Below, in pieces: positions 9,157 through 16,747 of a stretch of 64,000 nt of DNA. Source of the DNA: Elusimicrobia bacterium GWF2_62_30 (lineage in GTDB: Bacteria; Elusimicrobiota; Elusimicrobia; Elusimicrobiales; UBA9959); the NCBI GenBank assembly GCA_001799995.1, contig MGUK01000094.1, positions 1 to 64,000 of the forward strand, written 5' to 3'. The translations under genes were made by a program, and so were the position numbers. How positions within the stretch are numbered: the first letter of the stretch is position 1; each line of letters starts with the position of its first letter. A model generated the notes under the pieces. That model searched no databases. It was not told the origin of the DNA and saw nothing but the letters and a program-made list of their open reading frames with translations.

Positions 9157-10380
9157 ATGAAAGTACTGGTAGTTACCCAATATTTCTGGCCTGAGAATTT
9201 TAGAATTAATGACGTGGCAGAGGGGCTTGTCGCTGCCGGACATGATGTTACTATCTGCACAGGCATTCCTAATTATCCTAAAGGGGAATTCTTTGCGGGT
9301 TATGGCTGGTTCACAAACTTGCGTCAGGAAAAGAATGGTTATAGAATTATTCGTATTCCTTTGCTCTCGCGCGGCAGTGCGGGGCAGATACGGCTTGTTG
9401 TAAATTATCTTTCGTTTGCTTTTTTTGCATGCATCCTAGCCCCTATTAAGCTGCGAGGGGATTTCGATGTTGTGCTCTGTTACCAGCTTTCCCCGGTAAC
9501 GGTGGGTTTACCCGCCATAGTAATGAAGTTGTTTAAAAAAGCGCCTTTACTGCTCTGGGTGCAGGACTTATGGCCGGAAAGCCTTTCTGCAACTGGCGCC
9601 ATTAAATCACGCATGGCACTGTCGATTGTGGCAAAACTGGTGCGTTTTATCTATTCGTACTGCGATTTGATCCTTGTGCAATCACAAGCCTTTCTTTCTC
9701 CGGTTGAAGCTATGTGCGTGCCGTCATATAAAATAGTCTATATGCCGAACACCGCCGAAGCATTTTACCAGCCTTTAGTGTTGCGCGCTGACGCGCAGGA
9801 AAAGAAACTAATGCCCGAGGGTTTTATAGTGATGTTCGCCGGCAACATCGGCGCGGCCCAGGATTTTGAAAGCATAATCGACGCGGCCTGTTTGTTGCGG
9901 GAAGAAACAGATATTAAATTCGTTGTTCTGGGTGATGGACGTGCCCTTCAAAGAGCTGAAGCGAAAGTGGAAGAACTTGGACTTGATGGAAAAGTTGTGT
10001 TTCTCGGGAGATACCCAACTGAGATGATGCCCGCTTTTCTTGCCGCGGCCGATGTAATGCTTGTTGCGTTACGTAACGACCCGGCATTTTCATACACGAT
10101 CCCGTCAAAAGTGCAGTCATATCTGGCTTGTGCCCGGCCGATAATTGCCGCTCTGGGTGGTGAAGGTGCGCGAATTGTCGAGGAATCTGGCGCGGGATTT
10201 GCAGTTCCCCCAGGTGTGCCCGCTGCGCTTGCTGTGGCGATAAAAAAAGTGCGGGATCTGCCCTTAGCTAAACGTGAAGAGATGGGGAGTAATGGGCGTA
10301 AGTATTTTGAAACAAACTTTTCTCGGGAAAGATTAATTGAAAAACTTACCGAACAGTTCATTAGGGCCAAACGCAAATGA
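9157..10380 (+). CDS. WbuB-like family 4 glycosyltransferase
   Basis: 407 aa GT-B enzyme. The N-terminus (KVLVVTQYFWPENFRINDVA, then GHDVTICTGIPNYPKG) is characteristic of WbuB-like transferases that act on nucleotide-GlcNAc-type sugars. A central QDLWPESL motif and a C-terminal donor domain with MFAGNIGAAQDFE, VVLGDGRALQ and FSYTIPSKVQSYLACARPI follow. A TAAACT box lies 6 bp before the ATG, so initiation may be leaderless. Base composition is more AT-rich than galE upstream, and it overlaps the next sugar transferase by 4 bp. The two probably entered together as a unit. Confidence 0.88.
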   Translation: MKVLVVTQYFWPENFRINDVAEGLVAAGHDVTICTGIPNYPKGEFFAGYGWFTNLRQEKNGYRIIRIPLLSRGSAGQIRLVVNYLSFAFFACILAPIKLRGDFDVVLCYQLSPVTVGLPAIVMKLFKKAPLLLWVQDLWPESLSATGAIKSRMALSIVAKLVRFIYSYCDLILVQSQAFLSPVEAMCVPSYKIVYMPNTAEAFYQPLVLRADAQEKKLMPEGFIVMFAGNIGAAQDFESIIDAACLLREETDIKFVVLGDGRALQRAEAKVEELGLDGKVVFLGRYPTEMMPAFLAAADVMLVALRNDPAFSYTIPSKVQSYLACARPIIAALGGEGARIVEESGAGFAVPPGVPAALAVAIKKVRDLPLAKREEMGSNGRKYFETNFSRERLIEKLTEQFIRAKRK

Positions 10381-10940
10381 GTAAACGACTATTCGATGTT
10401 GTTAATTCCATACTAGTGGGAGCATTATTGGCGCCACTACTAACTTTTATCGCATTTCTCGTTAAGATTGATTCGCCGGGGCCTGTGTTTTACTGGTCTG
10501 ACCGGGTCGGCAGGAATAATAAAGTATTCAAGATGGTTAAATTCAGAACTATGCGCATTAATACCCCTGTAGTGGCCACACATCTGCTTGTGAACCCATC
10601 TGTCCATGTCACGAGTCTGGGTAAAGTGCTGCGAAGGATAAGTTTGGATGAATTACCACAGCTGTGGAATATATTATTAGGCAATATGAGCTTTGTGGGG
10701 CCTCGCCCAGCCTTATACAACCAGAATGATTTAACTTCTTCGCGCACCGCGAGAGGGGTGCACAATATTCCTCCCGGGCTTACCGGTTGGGCACAGGTGA
10801 ACGGGCGGGATGATTTGCCTATACCTGTTAAAGTTGAGTTCGATGCGTACTATCTGGCACATCGTTCTTTTCTCTTTGATTTAAAAATAATACTGATGAC
10901 GGCGCAGCAGGCGGTTCTGGGGAAAGGGGTAAGCCACTAA
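10377..10940 (+). CDS. Small (PglC-like) phosphoglycosyl transferase
   Basis: 187 aa, the minimal monotopic form: an N-terminal re-entrant helix ([17 protein letters not shown]) directly followed by the catalytic domain. Motifs are [26 protein letters not shown], the Asp-Glu dyad in [22 protein letters not shown] and [14 protein letters not shown]. It transfers a sugar-phosphate to undecaprenyl phosphate at the inner membrane. The ATGA overlap with the WbuB-like gene means coupled translation. It is the second enzyme of this type in the locus, so two different glycans may be started here. Confidence 0.9.
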   Translation: MSKRLFDVVNSILVGALLAPLLTFIAFLVKIDSPGPVFYWSDRVGRNNKVFKMVKFRTMRINTPVVATHLLVNPSVHVTSLGKVLRRISLDELPQLWNILLGNMSFVGPRPALYNQNDLTSSRTARGVHNIPPGLTGWAQVNGRDDLPIPVKVEFDAYYLAHRSFLFDLKIILMTAQQAVLGKGVSH

Positions 10941-11010
10941 TTCTCTAAGGATGTGGTCTGGAATTTGGTTCCCGGAATTAGTATCCTTAAATCGTACGGG
11001 GACAGTATTA

Positions 11011-12045
11011 ATGAAAACAACACTTTTGGCTATTGCGGCACTGATGTTAATTACACCGGGCTGCGCCCGCCGGGGCAGCCGCGCCACCTACACCCAGAAA
11101 ACCTTTGTGCTCAGCGTGCCGGCCGTGTTCCGCACCTACGGGGAGCCCGATAAAACGCAGGCCAAGGCCCTGGCGGACGAGATCTTTGCCGAGTGGAACC
11201 GCATTTCCGACGAGCTCAGCTATAGCTCCCCGTACAGCCTTACCACGGTGGTAAATAAAAAAGCCGTTACCGAATGGGTGCCCGTTACCGACGAATTCAT
11301 GCGCCTGCTGCTGCTGGCGCTGGATTATCACAAGCTTACGGGCGGCGCCTTTGATATAACCTTTGCCCCGCTTTGGCCGCTGTGGAAAGAGGCCGCCAGT
11401 AGCCGCCGCCTGCCGCATAAAGACGATATCCAGAAAGCCCTTGAGGGCATAGGTTCCCAGTATATACAGGTGGACGTGGTTAAGCGGCAGGTGCGTCTTA
11501 CCAAGCAGGTGCAGGTGAATATGGGCGGCCTGCTGCGCGGCTACTGTTTTGAGCGCGCCTACAAGATACTGAAAGAGCGTAAGCCGGCCTTCCCCGTGCA
11601 GCTGCGCCTGGGCGGCAATATGCTGGTTTACGGCCAGCGCGACTGGCAGTACCGCGTGCCGCACCCCACCGACCGCATGACCATACTGGGCCGCTATATG
11701 TTCAAGGACGGCATGGTAATGTCCAGCGCGGGGCGGGATATTTTTGTGGAGATAGAGGGCAAGCTGTATTCCCATATCCTGGACCTGCGCACCGGCTACC
11801 CGGTGCAGGATTTCTCAAGCCTTACGGTTTATTTCCCCGGCGTGGAGAACAGCGACTTTCTGTCTTCGGCCGCGCTGAGCGTGCTGGGGCGGGACAAGGC
11901 CTTTGCGCTGCTGGGCAAGATGAAGGGCGCGGCGGCCGTGTGGGTGGACGGCGCGGGCAAGGCGCATTACCTGACCAACCCCGACAGCCCGGCCAAATGG
12001 GACGAACCCAAAAACGACTTTTTAGGCGGTATGCTGGGCAATTAG
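11011..12045 (+). CDS. ApbE-like lipoprotein (FAD:protein FMN transferase family), copy 1
   Basis: About 344 aa from ATG 11011. The N-terminal hydrophobic segment ends in LITPGC, a probable lipobox. Family motifs: FAEWNRISDELSYSSP, GGAFDITFAPLWPLW, VNMGGLLRGYCFERA (canonical DxGxIAKGY region, altered) and YSHILDLRTGYPV. Known family members attach FMN to threonines of electron-transfer proteins in a Mg-dependent way. By hand alignment the C-terminal canonical ADALST segment reads FLSSAA, so the usual Asp and Thr metal ligands are not visible. A close paralogue lies at 19118. The protein is secure as a family member; enzymatic activity is doubtful. Confidence 0.82.
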   Translation: MKTTLLAIAALMLITPGCARRGSRATYTQKTFVLSVPAVFRTYGEPDKTQAKALADEIFAEWNRISDELSYSSPYSLTTVVNKKAVTEWVPVTDEFMRLLLLALDYHKLTGGAFDITFAPLWPLWKEAASSRRLPHKDDIQKALEGIGSQYIQVDVVKRQVRLTKQVQVNMGGLLRGYCFERAYKILKERKPAFPVQLRLGGNMLVYGQRDWQYRVPHPTDRMTILGRYMFKDGMVMSSAGRDIFVEIEGKLYSHILDLRTGYPVQDFSSLTVYFPGVENSDFLSSAALSVLGRDKAFALLGKMKGAAAVWVDGAGKAHYLTNPDSPAKWDEPKNDFLGGMLGN

Positions 12046-12056
12046 GGTAAGGGGTG

Positions 12057-12089
12057 TACTTTACAAATAGTCGGCTATTGTGTAAAGTA
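12057..12089 (+). promoter_or_regulatory. Promoter fused to an inverted-repeat operator, upstream of the ATPase gene
   Basis: TTTACA (12060-12065), 17-bp spacer, TAAAGT (12083-12088). The same bases form a dyad: TACTTTACA-AATAG on the left matches the reverse complement of CTATT-GTGTAAAGTA on the right, with one extra base. The dyad covers both promoter boxes, so a protein bound there should block RNA polymerase. The ATG at 12095 is 6 bp after the -10 box (leaderless). Confidence 0.6.
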
Positions 12090-12094
12090 TGGTT

Positions 12095-13222
12095 ATGATT
12101 CACAGGCCTTATTGGGAAAATCGCATAAAGTCCGCATGGGGAAAAGCGCCTATTGTTTGGTTGTCCGGGGTGCGCAGGTGCGGCAAGACCACTCTTGCCA
12201 AGATGCTTTTTGCCCAGGACTCGCTTTATCTTAACTGCGACCTTCCTTCGGTGGGGGAGATGACGGCGGACCCGGAGTTGTTTTTTAGCAACTGCGAGAA
12301 ACCGGTGGTGGTATTTGATGAAATACACCAGCTTAAAGATCCCAGCCGGCTGCTTAAGATAGGGGCGGATATGTTCCCGGAGCTTAAGATATTGGCTACC
12401 GGTTCCTCTACGCTGGCCGCGGGCAAGAAGTTCCGCGATACGCTCACCGGCAGAAAAAGGCAGGTACATCTTTCCCCTGTTCTTTATTCCGAACTGCCCC
12501 TTTTTAATAAAGCGTCTCTTTCCAGGCGGTTGCTGCATGGCGGGCTGCCCCCGGCGCTGCTGGCGGCGGAAAAGGACCCCTCTTTCTACCGGGAATGGTC
12601 CGACTCTTTCTTTTCGCGGGATATCCAGAAGCTGTTTGGTTTCAGGGATGCTGAGAAATTCAACCTGTTGTTCGAGTATCTTATGCGGCAAAGCGGCGGC
12701 GCTTTTGACTGCTCCAAGACCGCTTCCGCGCTGGGGATAAGCCGTCCCACTATAGACTCCCACCTGGCCGCCATGGAAATTACCGGGGCGCTTAGGATAG
12801 TGCGCCCGTTCTTTGGCGGCGGGCGTAAAGAGATGGTCAAGATCCCCAAGATCTTCGGGTTCGACACCGGCTTTGTCAGTTTCTTCCGCGGCTGGAATTC
12901 ACTGCGCCCTTCGGATAACGGCACCTTATGGGAGCACCTGGCGCTGGATTGGCTGGCGGCGGAAAATCCGGAGAGTAATATCCTTTACTGGCGGGATAAG
13001 GCCGGCCGCGAACTGGATTTTATTATTGCCGGCGAGCGCGACGAGGTGGATGTTTTTGAATGTAAGTGGAGCCCGGCTGAATTTTGCCCCGACGCGCTTA
13101 AAGTTTTCCGGGAGGCTTACCCCAAGGGTAAAAATTACCTCATCTGCCCCGTGCCCGGTCCGTTTAAAAAGCGCGAGGGTGGTTTTGAGCTTAATGTAAG
13201 GCCGCCGGTGCGGGAATCATAG
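12095..13222 (+). CDS. AAA-family ATPase with C-terminal DUF4143/nuclease-like domain
   Basis: About 375 aa. Walker A GVRRCGKTT (residues 25-33), Walker B KPVVVFDEIHQL and sensor-like KILATGSSTL form a P-loop ATPase of the AAA_14 type. A winged-helix segment (SKTASALGISRPTIDSHLAA) follows. The C-terminal DUF4143 part has HLALDWLAAE, GRELDFIIAG and VFECKW, which resembles an E-x-D...E-x-K nuclease core. ATG 12095 is preferred over 12089, because 12089 touches the -10 box. Proteins of this family are abundant in accessory regions and their function is not settled; an antitoxin, defence or recombination role is inference. It is followed 25 bp later by a small unknown gene. Confidence 0.82.
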   Translation: MIHRPYWENRIKSAWGKAPIVWLSGVRRCGKTTLAKMLFAQDSLYLNCDLPSVGEMTADPELFFSNCEKPVVVFDEIHQLKDPSRLLKIGADMFPELKILATGSSTLAAGKKFRDTLTGRKRQVHLSPVLYSELPLFNKASLSRRLLHGGLPPALLAAEKDPSFYREWSDSFFSRDIQKLFGFRDAEKFNLLFEYLMRQSGGAFDCSKTASALGISRPTIDSHLAAMEITGALRIVRPFFGGGRKEMVKIPKIFGFDTGFVSFFRGWNSLRPSDNGTLWEHLALDWLAAENPESNILYWRDKAGRELDFIIAGERDEVDVFECKWSPAEFCPDALKVFREAYPKGKNYLICPVPGPFKKREGGFELNVRPPVRES

Positions 13223-13247
13223 GCAGGCTGCGCAAAGGGGAGGGGGC

Positions 13248-13649
13248 ATGAAAAAGAAAGACAGCGGGTACGATCCGGTTGTAGAGCTGGCCAAGGGGGC
13301 CAAGGTGGAGGTGGCGTCTTTTGACAAGACGCAGAAGATAGTGGTGCTGGCTGGGAAGGTGACCGTGGGCGGCACGCCCGGCGAGATAGAGATAAACGGC
13401 CTGGCTACCGGCCGCACCGACAGCAGCATAAACGGCTGCCTGGGCCTGTGGCTGGCCATCTTCCGCTATATGCGCCCCGACGGCACCATAGACCATGTTG
13501 CCGGCTGGAACATAATGCTGCCGCTCAGCCCCGGCCAGGCGCCTGAGGCCAGCGCCAAGGCCTTTGCCGACATTATAAACGGCGGGCCGCGGCCTTACAG
13601 GGCTGAGGCGGTGAAGGGGAAGGTTAAAATTTACTTTAAGAAACTGTAA
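13248..13649 (+). CDS. Small protein of unknown function
   Basis: 133 aa, no family recognised. A strong purine-rich Shine-Dalgarno (GGGGAGGGGG) precedes the ATG. The charged N-terminus is followed by alternating hydrophobic residues (KIVVLAGKVTV, GEIEINGLA), a central WLAIFRYMRPDG and a basic C-terminus (GKVKIYFKKL). The pattern suggests a small beta-rich soluble protein. There is no signal peptide. It lies 25 bp after the AAA/DUF4143 gene on the same strand, so co-transcription is likely. A 28-bp palindrome follows the stop. Confidence 0.6.
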   Translation: MKKKDSGYDPVVELAKGAKVEVASFDKTQKIVVLAGKVTVGGTPGEIEINGLATGRTDSSINGCLGLWLAIFRYMRPDGTIDHVAGWNIMLPLSPGQAPEASAKAFADIINGGPRPYRAEAVKGKVKIYFKKL

Positions 13650-13672
13650 CCATGCGGAATGGGGTTAAAGGA

Positions 13673-13700
13673 AAGGGGTCAGGTTTAAACCTGACCCCTT
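13673..13700. repeat. 28-bp perfect palindrome, variant of the REP-like unit
   Basis: AAGGGGTCAGG-TTTAAA-CC continues as its exact mirror to 13700, followed by TTCTTT. The arms share GGGGTCAG with the REP-like units found from 14.8 to 30 kb, but the centre differs (TTTAAA). It may act as a terminator for the small gene upstream. Confidence 0.8.
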
Positions 13701-13739
13701 CTTTCGGACCTCTTGCCCCGCAAGAAGATTGAGCTGAAC

Positions 13740-14801
13740 ATGGCCGCCATGAACGCCATTTTGGCGGGCAAGACGGTGCTTATTACGGGCGCGGGCGGCA
13801 CCATAGGCGCCGAGCTTTGCCGCCAGGTGCTTAATTACGGCCCCAAGCGGCTGGTGATGATAGACAACCACAATACCGCTTTGTTCTACATTGAAAAGGA
13901 ACTGGTGGCGGCCGGCCATACCGCCAAGATCACGGCGGTGGTGGGCGACGTAAAAGACGAAGTAATGCTGGAGAACGTTTTTAAGACTTACGCCCCGCAG
14001 GTGGTGTTCCACGCGGCGGCGCATAAGCATGTGCCGCTTATGGAGACCAACCCGCAGGAGGCCGTAAAGAACAATACCCTGGGCACCTATGCCCTGGCCG
14101 ACGCGGCCACCCGGCACAATGCCGAGCGGTTCCTGTATATCTCTACCGACAAGGCCGTGCGCCCCAGCAGCGTGATGGGGGCCAGCAAGCGCCTTGGCGA
14201 GATGGTGGTGCGGGCCTTTGCCGAGGTTAACGGCACCAAGTGCATGTCGGTGCGGTTCGGCAACGTGCTGGGCAGCTCCGGCAGCGCTGTGCGCATCTTC
14301 CAGGAGCAGATACAGGCCGGGGGGCCGGTTACGGTGACGCACCCGGACGTTACGCGCTATTTCATGACGGTGGAAGAGGCTATACAACTTATACTGCAGG
14401 CTACGGCCATGGGCCGCGGCGGGGAGATCTTTGTGCTTAACATGGGCACGCCCATAAAGGTGGCGGAGCTGGCCCATAACCTTATTGTTTTGAACGGGCT
14501 GCAGCCTGGCAAGGATATTGAGGTTAAGTACGTGGGCATGCGCCCCGGCGAGAAGATGTACGAAGAGCTGTTCCGCGACGAGGACGTGCGCAAGGATACG
14601 GGCCATTCCGACATTTTTGTGGCTGTGCCCGAAGAGGGCGACATGGCCCTCTTGAAAGAGCAGATGAGCAACCTCAGCCTGCTGGCCGAGCTCCCGGACC
14701 CCGGTCCCATCATAGACGGCATCCGCAAGCTGATCCCCACCTACACCGGCGACCCCTACGGCTCCCGCGCCGCCGCAGGTGACACTGGGGTCAGACCCTA
14801 G
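13740..14801 (+). CDS. Soluble CapD/FlaA1-type nucleotide-sugar 4,6-dehydratase
   Basis: About 353 aa. The NAD-binding loop is VLITGAGGTIGAELCRQVL, then VVGDVKDEVMLENVF, VFHAAAHKHVPLME and ISTDKAVRPSSVMGASKRLGE. In the last motif the YxxxK site is MGASK, the methionine form typical of PglF/FlaA1-like UDP-GlcNAc 4,6-dehydratases. The membrane part of full-length CapD is absent. TTG 13713 would add nine residues; ATG 13740 is preferred. It probably makes a 4-keto-6-deoxy sugar for the aminotransferase at 801. The last residues (TGVRP, then TAG) are encoded by the REP-like array that begins at 14787, so the repeat supplies the stop codon. Confidence 0.88.
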   Translation: MAAMNAILAGKTVLITGAGGTIGAELCRQVLNYGPKRLVMIDNHNTALFYIEKELVAAGHTAKITAVVGDVKDEVMLENVFKTYAPQVVFHAAAHKHVPLMETNPQEAVKNNTLGTYALADAATRHNAERFLYISTDKAVRPSSVMGASKRLGEMVVRAFAEVNGTKCMSVRFGNVLGSSGSAVRIFQEQIQAGGPVTVTHPDVTRYFMTVEEAIQLILQATAMGRGGEIFVLNMGTPIKVAELAHNLIVLNGLQPGKDIEVKYVGMRPGEKMYEELFRDEDVRKDTGHSDIFVAVPEEGDMALLKEQMSNLSLLAELPDPGPIIDGIRKLIPTYTGDPYGSRAAAGDTGVRP

Positions 14802-14838
14802 GGTCAGACCCTGGGGTCAGACCCTGGGGTCAGACCCC
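14787..14838. repeat. REP-like array, four 13-bp units (52 bp)
   Basis: Four consecutive copies of the palindromic unit GGGGTCAGACCC(T/C), all with A at the centre. It overlaps the last codons and stop of the CapD-like gene. A single extra unit lies at 14875-14886, immediately before the next promoter. Confidence 0.9.
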
Positions 14839-14847
14839 AGCCCTCCC

Positions 14848-14872
14848 AAGGCCCCTCCCGGGGCCTTTTTTA
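14848..14872 (+). terminator. Rho-independent terminator after the CapD-like gene
   Basis: GGCCCC (14850-14855), loop TCCC, GGGGCC (14860-14865), then seven T. Flanking AA/TT extend the stem. It sits between two REP-like elements. Confidence 0.8.
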
Positions 14873-14886
14873 TTGGGGTCAGACCC

Positions 14887-14915
14887 TTGACATACTTACA
14901 AACTGTAAGTAGACT
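14887..14915 (+). promoter_or_regulatory. Consensus promoter with a perfect operator dyad in the spacer
   Basis: TTGACA (14887-14892), exactly 17 bp, TAGACT (14910-14915). The spacer holds the perfect inverted repeat CTTACA-AAC-TGTAAG (14895-14909). The ATG at 14922 is 6 bp after the -10 box, so the message would be leaderless. A dyad between the two promoter boxes is classic repressor architecture. The winged-helix protein encoded immediately downstream is the natural candidate to bind it (inference). Confidence 0.72.
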
Positions 14916-14921
14916 ATTGTT

Positions 14922-15494
14922 ATGATAGCAGACTTGCTAGGGCATAAGGATTATATCCGCGTTCTGCAGGCTTTACGCAGCGGGGGGAGGCTGCGTTTTG
15001 GCCGGCTGGAAACCCTTTTGGGTTTAAACCCGGTGCAGGTGGACCGGGCGCTTAAGTTCCTGCGCGAGGGCGCCTATATAAACGCGCAAGCGAGGCCGTC
15101 AGAGAGGCGAAAGGGACAATTTGAATATAGTCTTGCCAGGCGCGGCGAGGCCTTCCTGGAGGCTTTCCAGGCCTTTGCGGGCGAGCTCTACCAAAAGCGG
15201 GGGGAGCTTGGCCCGTCCGCGGTGGCGGAGTTCCGTGCTCTCTATCAGCCGGAGGCGCCCGGCGCCCCCCGGCCAGGAGCGGTCATAGACCGCGTAATAA
15301 AAATACGGCCCTTGGAGGAAAATGAGCCGGCAGCGGCGGAGAATTACCGCGCGGCCTGCCTGAGGTTGTCGCCGAAAGAACGCATTGCTCGGATGCGGGC
15401 GCATTCCCGGCGCATGATCCTGCTGAACCCGGCTAACCCGCGGTCTCCCCATATCGACCGCTCGGCTATAAGGATAATCCATGACGCCTTCTAA
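14922..15494 (+). CDS. Winged-helix DNA-binding protein, likely autoregulator/antitoxin of an NTase module
   Basis: 190 aa. Residues ~5-75 read as a winged helix: KDYIRVLQALRSGGRLRFGR, LETLLGLNPVQVDRALKFL (recognition helix region), then a wing ending FEYSLARRGEAFLEAF. The C-terminal half has no recognised domain; it is Arg-rich and ends near SPHIDRSAIRIIHDAF. It begins right at an operator-bearing promoter and overlaps the nucleotidyltransferase gene by 14 bp. The order (DNA-binding protein first, NTase second) fits a self-regulated toxin-antitoxin-like pair; this role is inferred from context. Confidence 0.7.
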   Translation: MIADLLGHKDYIRVLQALRSGGRLRFGRLETLLGLNPVQVDRALKFLREGAYINAQARPSERRKGQFEYSLARRGEAFLEAFQAFAGELYQKRGELGPSAVAEFRALYQPEAPGAPRPGAVIDRVIKIRPLEENEPAAAENYRAACLRLSPKERIARMRAHSRRMILLNPANPRSPHIDRSAIRIIHDAF

Positions 15495-15966
15495 TGCCGA
15501 ACCTTTGGACGATTACGAAGAGCTTGTGGCCCTGTTGAACGCCCATAAGGTGGAATACGTGATAGTGGGCGCCTATGCGGTAGGCTATCACGGCTACATC
15601 AGGGCCACTACGGATATGGATATCCTTGTGGGCTGCCAGCCGGTTAACGCTGTGCGGCTTGCGGCTGCGCTTCTGGATTTTGCCGGAGTAGCTGTGGACC
15701 CTGGCCAGATCAGGGAGAAAACGCTTATCGAGCTTGGCCGGGAGCCCAACAGCGTGCATATCATCACTACCATTACGGGCGTTGCCTGGAAGAGCGCCTG
15801 GTCGACGCGGGTTAAAGGCGAAATAGGCGCCCAGCCGGCGCCGTTCCTTTCACGGGAATGCCTGATAAAAAATAAACGCGCGATAGGCCGTGATAAGGAC
15901 TACCTGGACCTGAAATCCCTGGGTGCCCCGCCGCCGGTAAAAAGGCCTCCACGACCGGAAAAATAG
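15481..15966 (+). CDS. Nucleotidyltransferase-fold protein (candidate toxin or antitoxin)
   Basis: 161 aa. The core NTase signature is visible: VEYVIVGAYAVGYHGYIR (G30-A31 loop) followed by TTDMDILV with the metal-binding pair D45 and D47. Downstream LLDFAGV and LIELGREPNSVHIITTI match small DUF6036-like/MNT-type nucleotidyltransferases. The start lies within the wHTH gene (14-bp overlap), so the two are co-translated. No HEPN partner follows; the next element is a two-unit REP repeat. Family members include adenylylating proteins of TA systems, but the exact class is uncertain. Confidence 0.72.
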   Translation: MTPSNAEPLDDYEELVALLNAHKVEYVIVGAYAVGYHGYIRATTDMDILVGCQPVNAVRLAAALLDFAGVAVDPGQIREKTLIELGREPNSVHIITTITGVAWKSAWSTRVKGEIGAQPAPFLSRECLIKNKRAIGRDKDYLDLKSLGAPPPVKRPPRPEK

Positions 15967-15979
15967 GCATGTTTCTTTT

Positions 15980-16004
15980 GGGGTCAGACCCGGGGTCTGA
16001 CCCC
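15980..16004. repeat. REP-like element, two units (25 bp)
   Basis: Two units in opposite orientation, an A-centred one then a T-centred one (GGGGTCAGACC-C-GGGGTC...), giving a near-perfect palindrome. It lies 13 bp after the NTase gene and 13 bp before the 43-bp hairpin element at 16018. Confidence 0.88.
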
Positions 16005-16017
16005 ACTTTATTTCCCA

Positions 16018-16060
16018 CAAACCCGACACGCCTCTGTCGGGTTCATCTGCTATGCTATTT
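16018..16060 (+). repeat. 43-bp hairpin element, orphan copy
   Basis: AACCCGACA (16020-16028), a 6-nt loop CGCCTC, TGTCGGGTT (16035-16043), then CATCTGCTATGCTATTT. The RAYT leader at 25113-25155 has the same 43-bp layout: both 9-bp arms and the TCTGCTATGCTATTT tail are identical, while all six loop bases differ. Both copies follow a REP-like array. This copy has no transposase after it; it may be the left end of a lost RAYT unit. Confidence 0.75.
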
Positions 16061-16070
16061 GCATGAAACC

Positions 16071-16117
16071 TTGAAAAACAGCGGATTTAGATGTAATATA
16101 TATTAGACAACTGTCTA
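16071..16117 (+). promoter_or_regulatory. Promoter and operator for the MNT-HEPN pair
   Basis: TTGAAA (16071-16076), 17 bp, TAATAT (16094-16099). Just after it, at the expected transcription start, lies the perfect dyad TAGACA-AC-TGTCTA (16104-16117). This is the position expected for a repressor operator; the fused winged-helix/MNT protein encoded 6 bp later is the likely ligand. Confidence 0.62.
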
Positions 16118-16123
16118 TATAAT

Positions 16124-16732
16124 ATGACACATTCAATTATTGAAAATATCTTCGCCGGGAAAGCGCGCTTTGGGATCATGCGTTGTCTCTACGGGGCAAC
16201 CCAGGCGCTGACCGGCCGGGAAATTGCCAGGCGCGCCGGCTTAAGCCCCCAACAAGCCCATAATGTCCTTAAAGGGCTGGTTTCATTCGGCGTTGTTGAG
16301 CTGAAAATTGCGGCCCCATCACACCTGTTCAGTCTTAACAGGAGGCACTGGATAGTTGCGGACGTGGCACGCGCTATTTTCGACGGCGAGAAAAATTGGC
16401 TGGATAATATGCTGCGCGAATTATGCCGCACCCTGCCGGCTTCCGTTAAATCTCTTGTGCTCTTCGGAAGCGCGGCACGCGGTCAGCTGCGCGGCGCAAG
16501 CGATATAGACATTTTGGCGTTAATTGAAAACGATAAATACAGGGACGAAGCGTTTTCATATTTTACCGGGCGCAGCGCCTGGGCGCTGGCGCACTGTCAT
16601 TATCCTCTTGCCCCGGTGGTGCTTACCCTTGGTGAATTCCGCGCTAAATACCGGCAGAAGGACGATTTTGTCCGCACAGTCCTGAAAACGGGAAGGGTAG
16701 TAGCCGGTAAATTGATGACCGAGGTTTTATAG
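16124..16732 (+). CDS. Winged-helix/MNT nucleotidyltransferase fusion (antitoxin candidate)
   Basis: 202 aa. Residues 1-80 form a winged helix (ALTGREIARRAGLSPQQAHN then VLKGLVSFGVVEL). Residues ~105-200 are a minimal nucleotidyltransferase with LVLFGSAARGQLRGASDIDI: G115-S116, then D127-x-D129, all catalytic positions intact. In known MNT-HEPN systems the MNT protein neutralises the HEPN RNase by adding AMP groups; here the same protein carries its own DNA-binding domain. It is followed 15 bp later by a HEPN gene. The ATG touches a TATAAT-like sequence, but the better promoter is at 16071. Confidence 0.85.
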   Translation: MTHSIIENIFAGKARFGIMRCLYGATQALTGREIARRAGLSPQQAHNVLKGLVSFGVVELKIAAPSHLFSLNRRHWIVADVARAIFDGEKNWLDNMLRELCRTLPASVKSLVLFGSAARGQLRGASDIDILALIENDKYRDEAFSYFTGRSAWALAHCHYPLAPVVLTLGEFRAKYRQKDDFVRTVLKTGRVVAGKLMTEVL

Positions 16733-16747
16733 TTCTTTGGGGGGGAT

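Noticed and set aside
9024-9266. Short minus-strand frame before the WbuB-like gene
   Set aside because: It overlaps the conserved N-terminus of the glycosyltransferase, has no ribosome site and resembles no family.
10946-10989. TAAGGAT/ATCCTTA inverted repeat before ApbE copy 1
   Set aside because: Short arms with a 30-nt loop; likely chance pairing.
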